Below, piece by piece: positions 31,877 through 32,902 of a stretch of DNA of 32,902 nt; position 1 is the stretch's first letter, and the number at the start of each line of letters is the position of its first letter. The notes below the pieces were generated by a model. It was not told the origin of the DNA. It did not search any database and worked only from the letters and a program-made list of their open reading frames with translations. The DNA is from Peptococcaceae bacterium (lineage in GTDB: Bacteria > Bacillota > Peptococcia > Peptococcales > Peptococcaceae). The stretch lies in NCBI GenBank assembly GCA_900759105.1, contig CAAETY010000061.1, positions 1-32,902 of the forward strand, in the 5' to 3' direction. The translations under genes and the position numbers were made by a program.

Positions 31877-32605
31877 TTACTGCTCAGCTTCCGGCGGCAG
31901 TGGATTTACATAACCGTCAGGGTCGGTGATTCTGTGGCAAAGGTCGTTCATCAGCTTGTCTAAATGACTGCTGATTTCAGCGCAGGTTTTGAGATCCATT
32001 TCCATATCCGGAGTGATGGTATTCTCTTTTTTGTAGCGCAGCTGATGTTCCAGACTTGCCCAAAAGTCCATGGCGATGGTACGCAGTTGGATTTCCACGT
32101 TCATCATCTTTTTTTGATTGGTGAGGAAAATCGGTACGGCAATAATAAGGTGCAAGCTGCGGTAGCCGTTTGGCTTTGGATTTTGAATATAGTCTTTGCG
32201 CTCGATAAGGGTGACATCGTCCTGACGAAGCAAGGCTTCGGCGATTTGGTAAACGTCATCCACAAAGGAGCAAACCACACGAACCCCGGCCACGTCAAAG
32301 AGATTTTCTTCGATGGATTCAACGGTCATGGGATGACCGCGGCGTTCAAGCTTGGAGCGAATGCTTGAAGGCTCTTTGAGGCGTGACTTGATGTTTTCAA
32401 TAGGGTTGCGTTCGTATTGGTAGGTAAAATCCTCGCTGATTACGTTGAACTTGGTTTCAACCTCCATCATGGCGCAACGATAAAAAGCCATCAAACGCCC
32501 AAAATCATGAAGTTGTTCGCGCACAAAAGTCAGCAAGCTTTCTTCAGCGAAGGCCTCGGAAAGGCTGTTGTCTAAAATATAATTTTTAATTTGTTGGATG
32601 TCCAT
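31877..32605 (-). CDS. relQ: Small alarmone synthetase, RelQ type
   Basis: This makes (p)ppGpp or related alarmones from ATP and GDP/GTP. The 242-residue protein consists of a synthetase domain only: SRLKEPSSIRSKLERRG (about 73-89; substrate-binding basic stretch), the DVAGVRVVCSF segment (about 104-114), NGYRSLHLII (about 146-155) and the EIQLRTIAMDFWASLEHQLRYK motif (about 171-192). A short helical C-terminus suits the RelQ/YjbM tetramer class. There is no hydrolase domain. GGAGGT precedes the ATG. The leader upstream contains a terminator hairpin and other structure, so expression may be attenuated. Confidence 0.9.
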   Translation of the reverse strand: MDIQQIKNYILDNSLSEAFAEESLLTFVREQLHDFGRLMAFYRCAMMEVETKFNVISEDFTYQYERNPIENIKSRLKEPSSIRSKLERRGHPMTVESIEENLFDVAGVRVVCSFVDDVYQIAEALLRQDDVTLIERKDYIQNPKPNGYRSLHLIIAVPIFLTNQKKMMNVEIQLRTIAMDFWASLEHQLRYKKENTITPDMEMDLKTCAEISSHLDKLMNDLCHRITDPDGYVNPLPPEAEQ

Positions 32606-32637
32606 GACATTACCTCCGAAGTGTTGGTTGTGGGCAT

Positions 32638-32744
32638 AAAAAAGGGGAATCGGTCAAAGACGGATTCCCGAATAGTCGTGATATGGTGCAAAATAGAATC
32701 CCTAATGATACGTCAAAAGGCACCGGATTTATCGTATCATGGGA
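32638..32744 (-). promoter_or_regulatory. Structured leader of relQ with candidate attenuator
   Basis: Reading the minus strand from 32744: a first hairpin pairs 32744-32733 with 32712-32699 (12 bp, TA bulge, 20-base loop). Its loop holds GGTGC, which can pair with GCACC at 32689-32685 to form a pseudoknot. A later hairpin (GGGAATC and GATTCCC, extended by GTC/GAC; 32669-32645) runs into CTTTTTT (32644-32638), 33 bases before relQ. GGATTC at the foot of the first hairpin can instead pair with GAATCC inside the terminator. The three pairings compete, as in a riboswitch or attenuator. I recognise no known family. Confidence 0.5.
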
Positions 32745-32805
32745 AACGTTTTTTTTCAAGTCCGCACCGTAATAGGGAAAAGACGCGAACAATCCTATAG
32801 AAAAC

Positions 32806-32838
32806 AAAAAAAGAACCGATACCAAACGGTATCGGTTC
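32806..32838 (-). terminator. Terminator after tRNA-Lys
   Basis: On the minus strand, GAACCGATACC and GGTATCGGTTC form a perfect 11-bp stem (32838-32828 with 32823-32813), followed by seven T (32812-32806). It ends two bases from the tRNA. Confidence 0.9.
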
Positions 32839-32840
32839 AA

Positions 32841-32902
32841 TGGACCGTCAGGGGATCGAACCCTGGACAACACGATTAAGAGTCGCGTGCTCTACCAGCT
32901 GA
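32841..32902 (-). tRNA. tRNA-Lys (anticodon CTT), partial
   Basis: The minus strand reads from the D-arm (TCAGCTGGTAGAGC), through an anticodon arm CGCGA-CTCTTAA-TCGTG with anticodon CTT, to a T-arm CAGGG-TTCGATC-CCCTG. The acceptor strand ACGGTCC and discriminator A follow. CCA is not encoded. The first 11 or so bases of the gene lie beyond the window. Confidence 0.93.

Overview
The window looks like the chromosome of a Gram-positive, probably anaerobic member of the Bacillota (Clostridia-like). Strong AGGAGG-type ribosome sites precede almost every gene. There are lipoproteins with Gram-positive lipoboxes, an SLH-anchored surface protein, a T-box leader, a PrsW-family protease, a PadR/DUF1700/DUF4097 operon and a ydjGHI-like envelope-stress cluster. 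The tRNA at the right end does not encode CCA. I see no phage, insertion sequence or CRISPR array; this is chromosomal core with some accessory islands.

Layout. 1-850: an AgrC-like sensor kinase without its membrane sensor domain. 1009-1548: an exported protein of unknown function. 1653-3236 (-): a DUF4127 lipoprotein, divergent from a frameshifted fluoride channel gene (crcB/fluC) with a shared palindrome between them. 3801-5729 (-): aconitase, divergent from comF. 6756-9124: a polar amino acid ABC transporter (binding protein, permease, ATPase) behind a promoter studded with TATGCA motifs. 9308-10525: a Bcr/CflA-type MFS exporter. 10612-16611 (-): a surface-protein regulon consisting of a sigma factor, a small two-helix membrane protein, a multi-helix membrane protein and a PrsW-like intramembrane protease in one overlapping operon. 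A paralogue of the small membrane protein follows, translationally coupled to an 1116-residue SLH/InlB-repeat surface protein. 16632-17372 (-): rsmE.

17535-22129: an EamA transporter, a 108-residue unknown, then an SPFH protein with zinc ribbons, a zinc-ribbon membrane protein and a TPM-domain protein (the YdjI, YdjG and YdjH types). 22229-23122: rarD. 23164-26294: two divergently transcribed peptidoglycan glycosyltransferases, one monofunctional and one a class A penicillin-binding protein. 26474-28232: an orphan trpB under a tRNA-Trp T-box, followed by a second hairpin and a nine-codon leader peptide with tandem Trp codons. 28410-29897: glycerol kinase. 29958-31723 (-): PadR regulator, DUF1700 and DUF4097. 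31877-32605 (-): a small (p)ppGpp synthetase with a candidate switching leader. 32841-32902 (-): a partial tRNA-Lys(CUU).

The most interesting parts are three. First, the two-layer tryptophan control of a lone trpB, which resembles the T-box plus leader-peptide control of B. subtilis rtpA but sits on a biosynthetic enzyme. Second, the leader of the small alarmone synthetase gene, in which a long hairpin with a possible pseudoknot, an antiterminator and an intrinsic terminator appear mutually exclusive. Third, the sigma/PrsW/SLH cluster, which looks like a self-contained membrane-signal-to-surface-protein system. All functional statements come from reading the sequence and remembered family knowledge; no database search was run.
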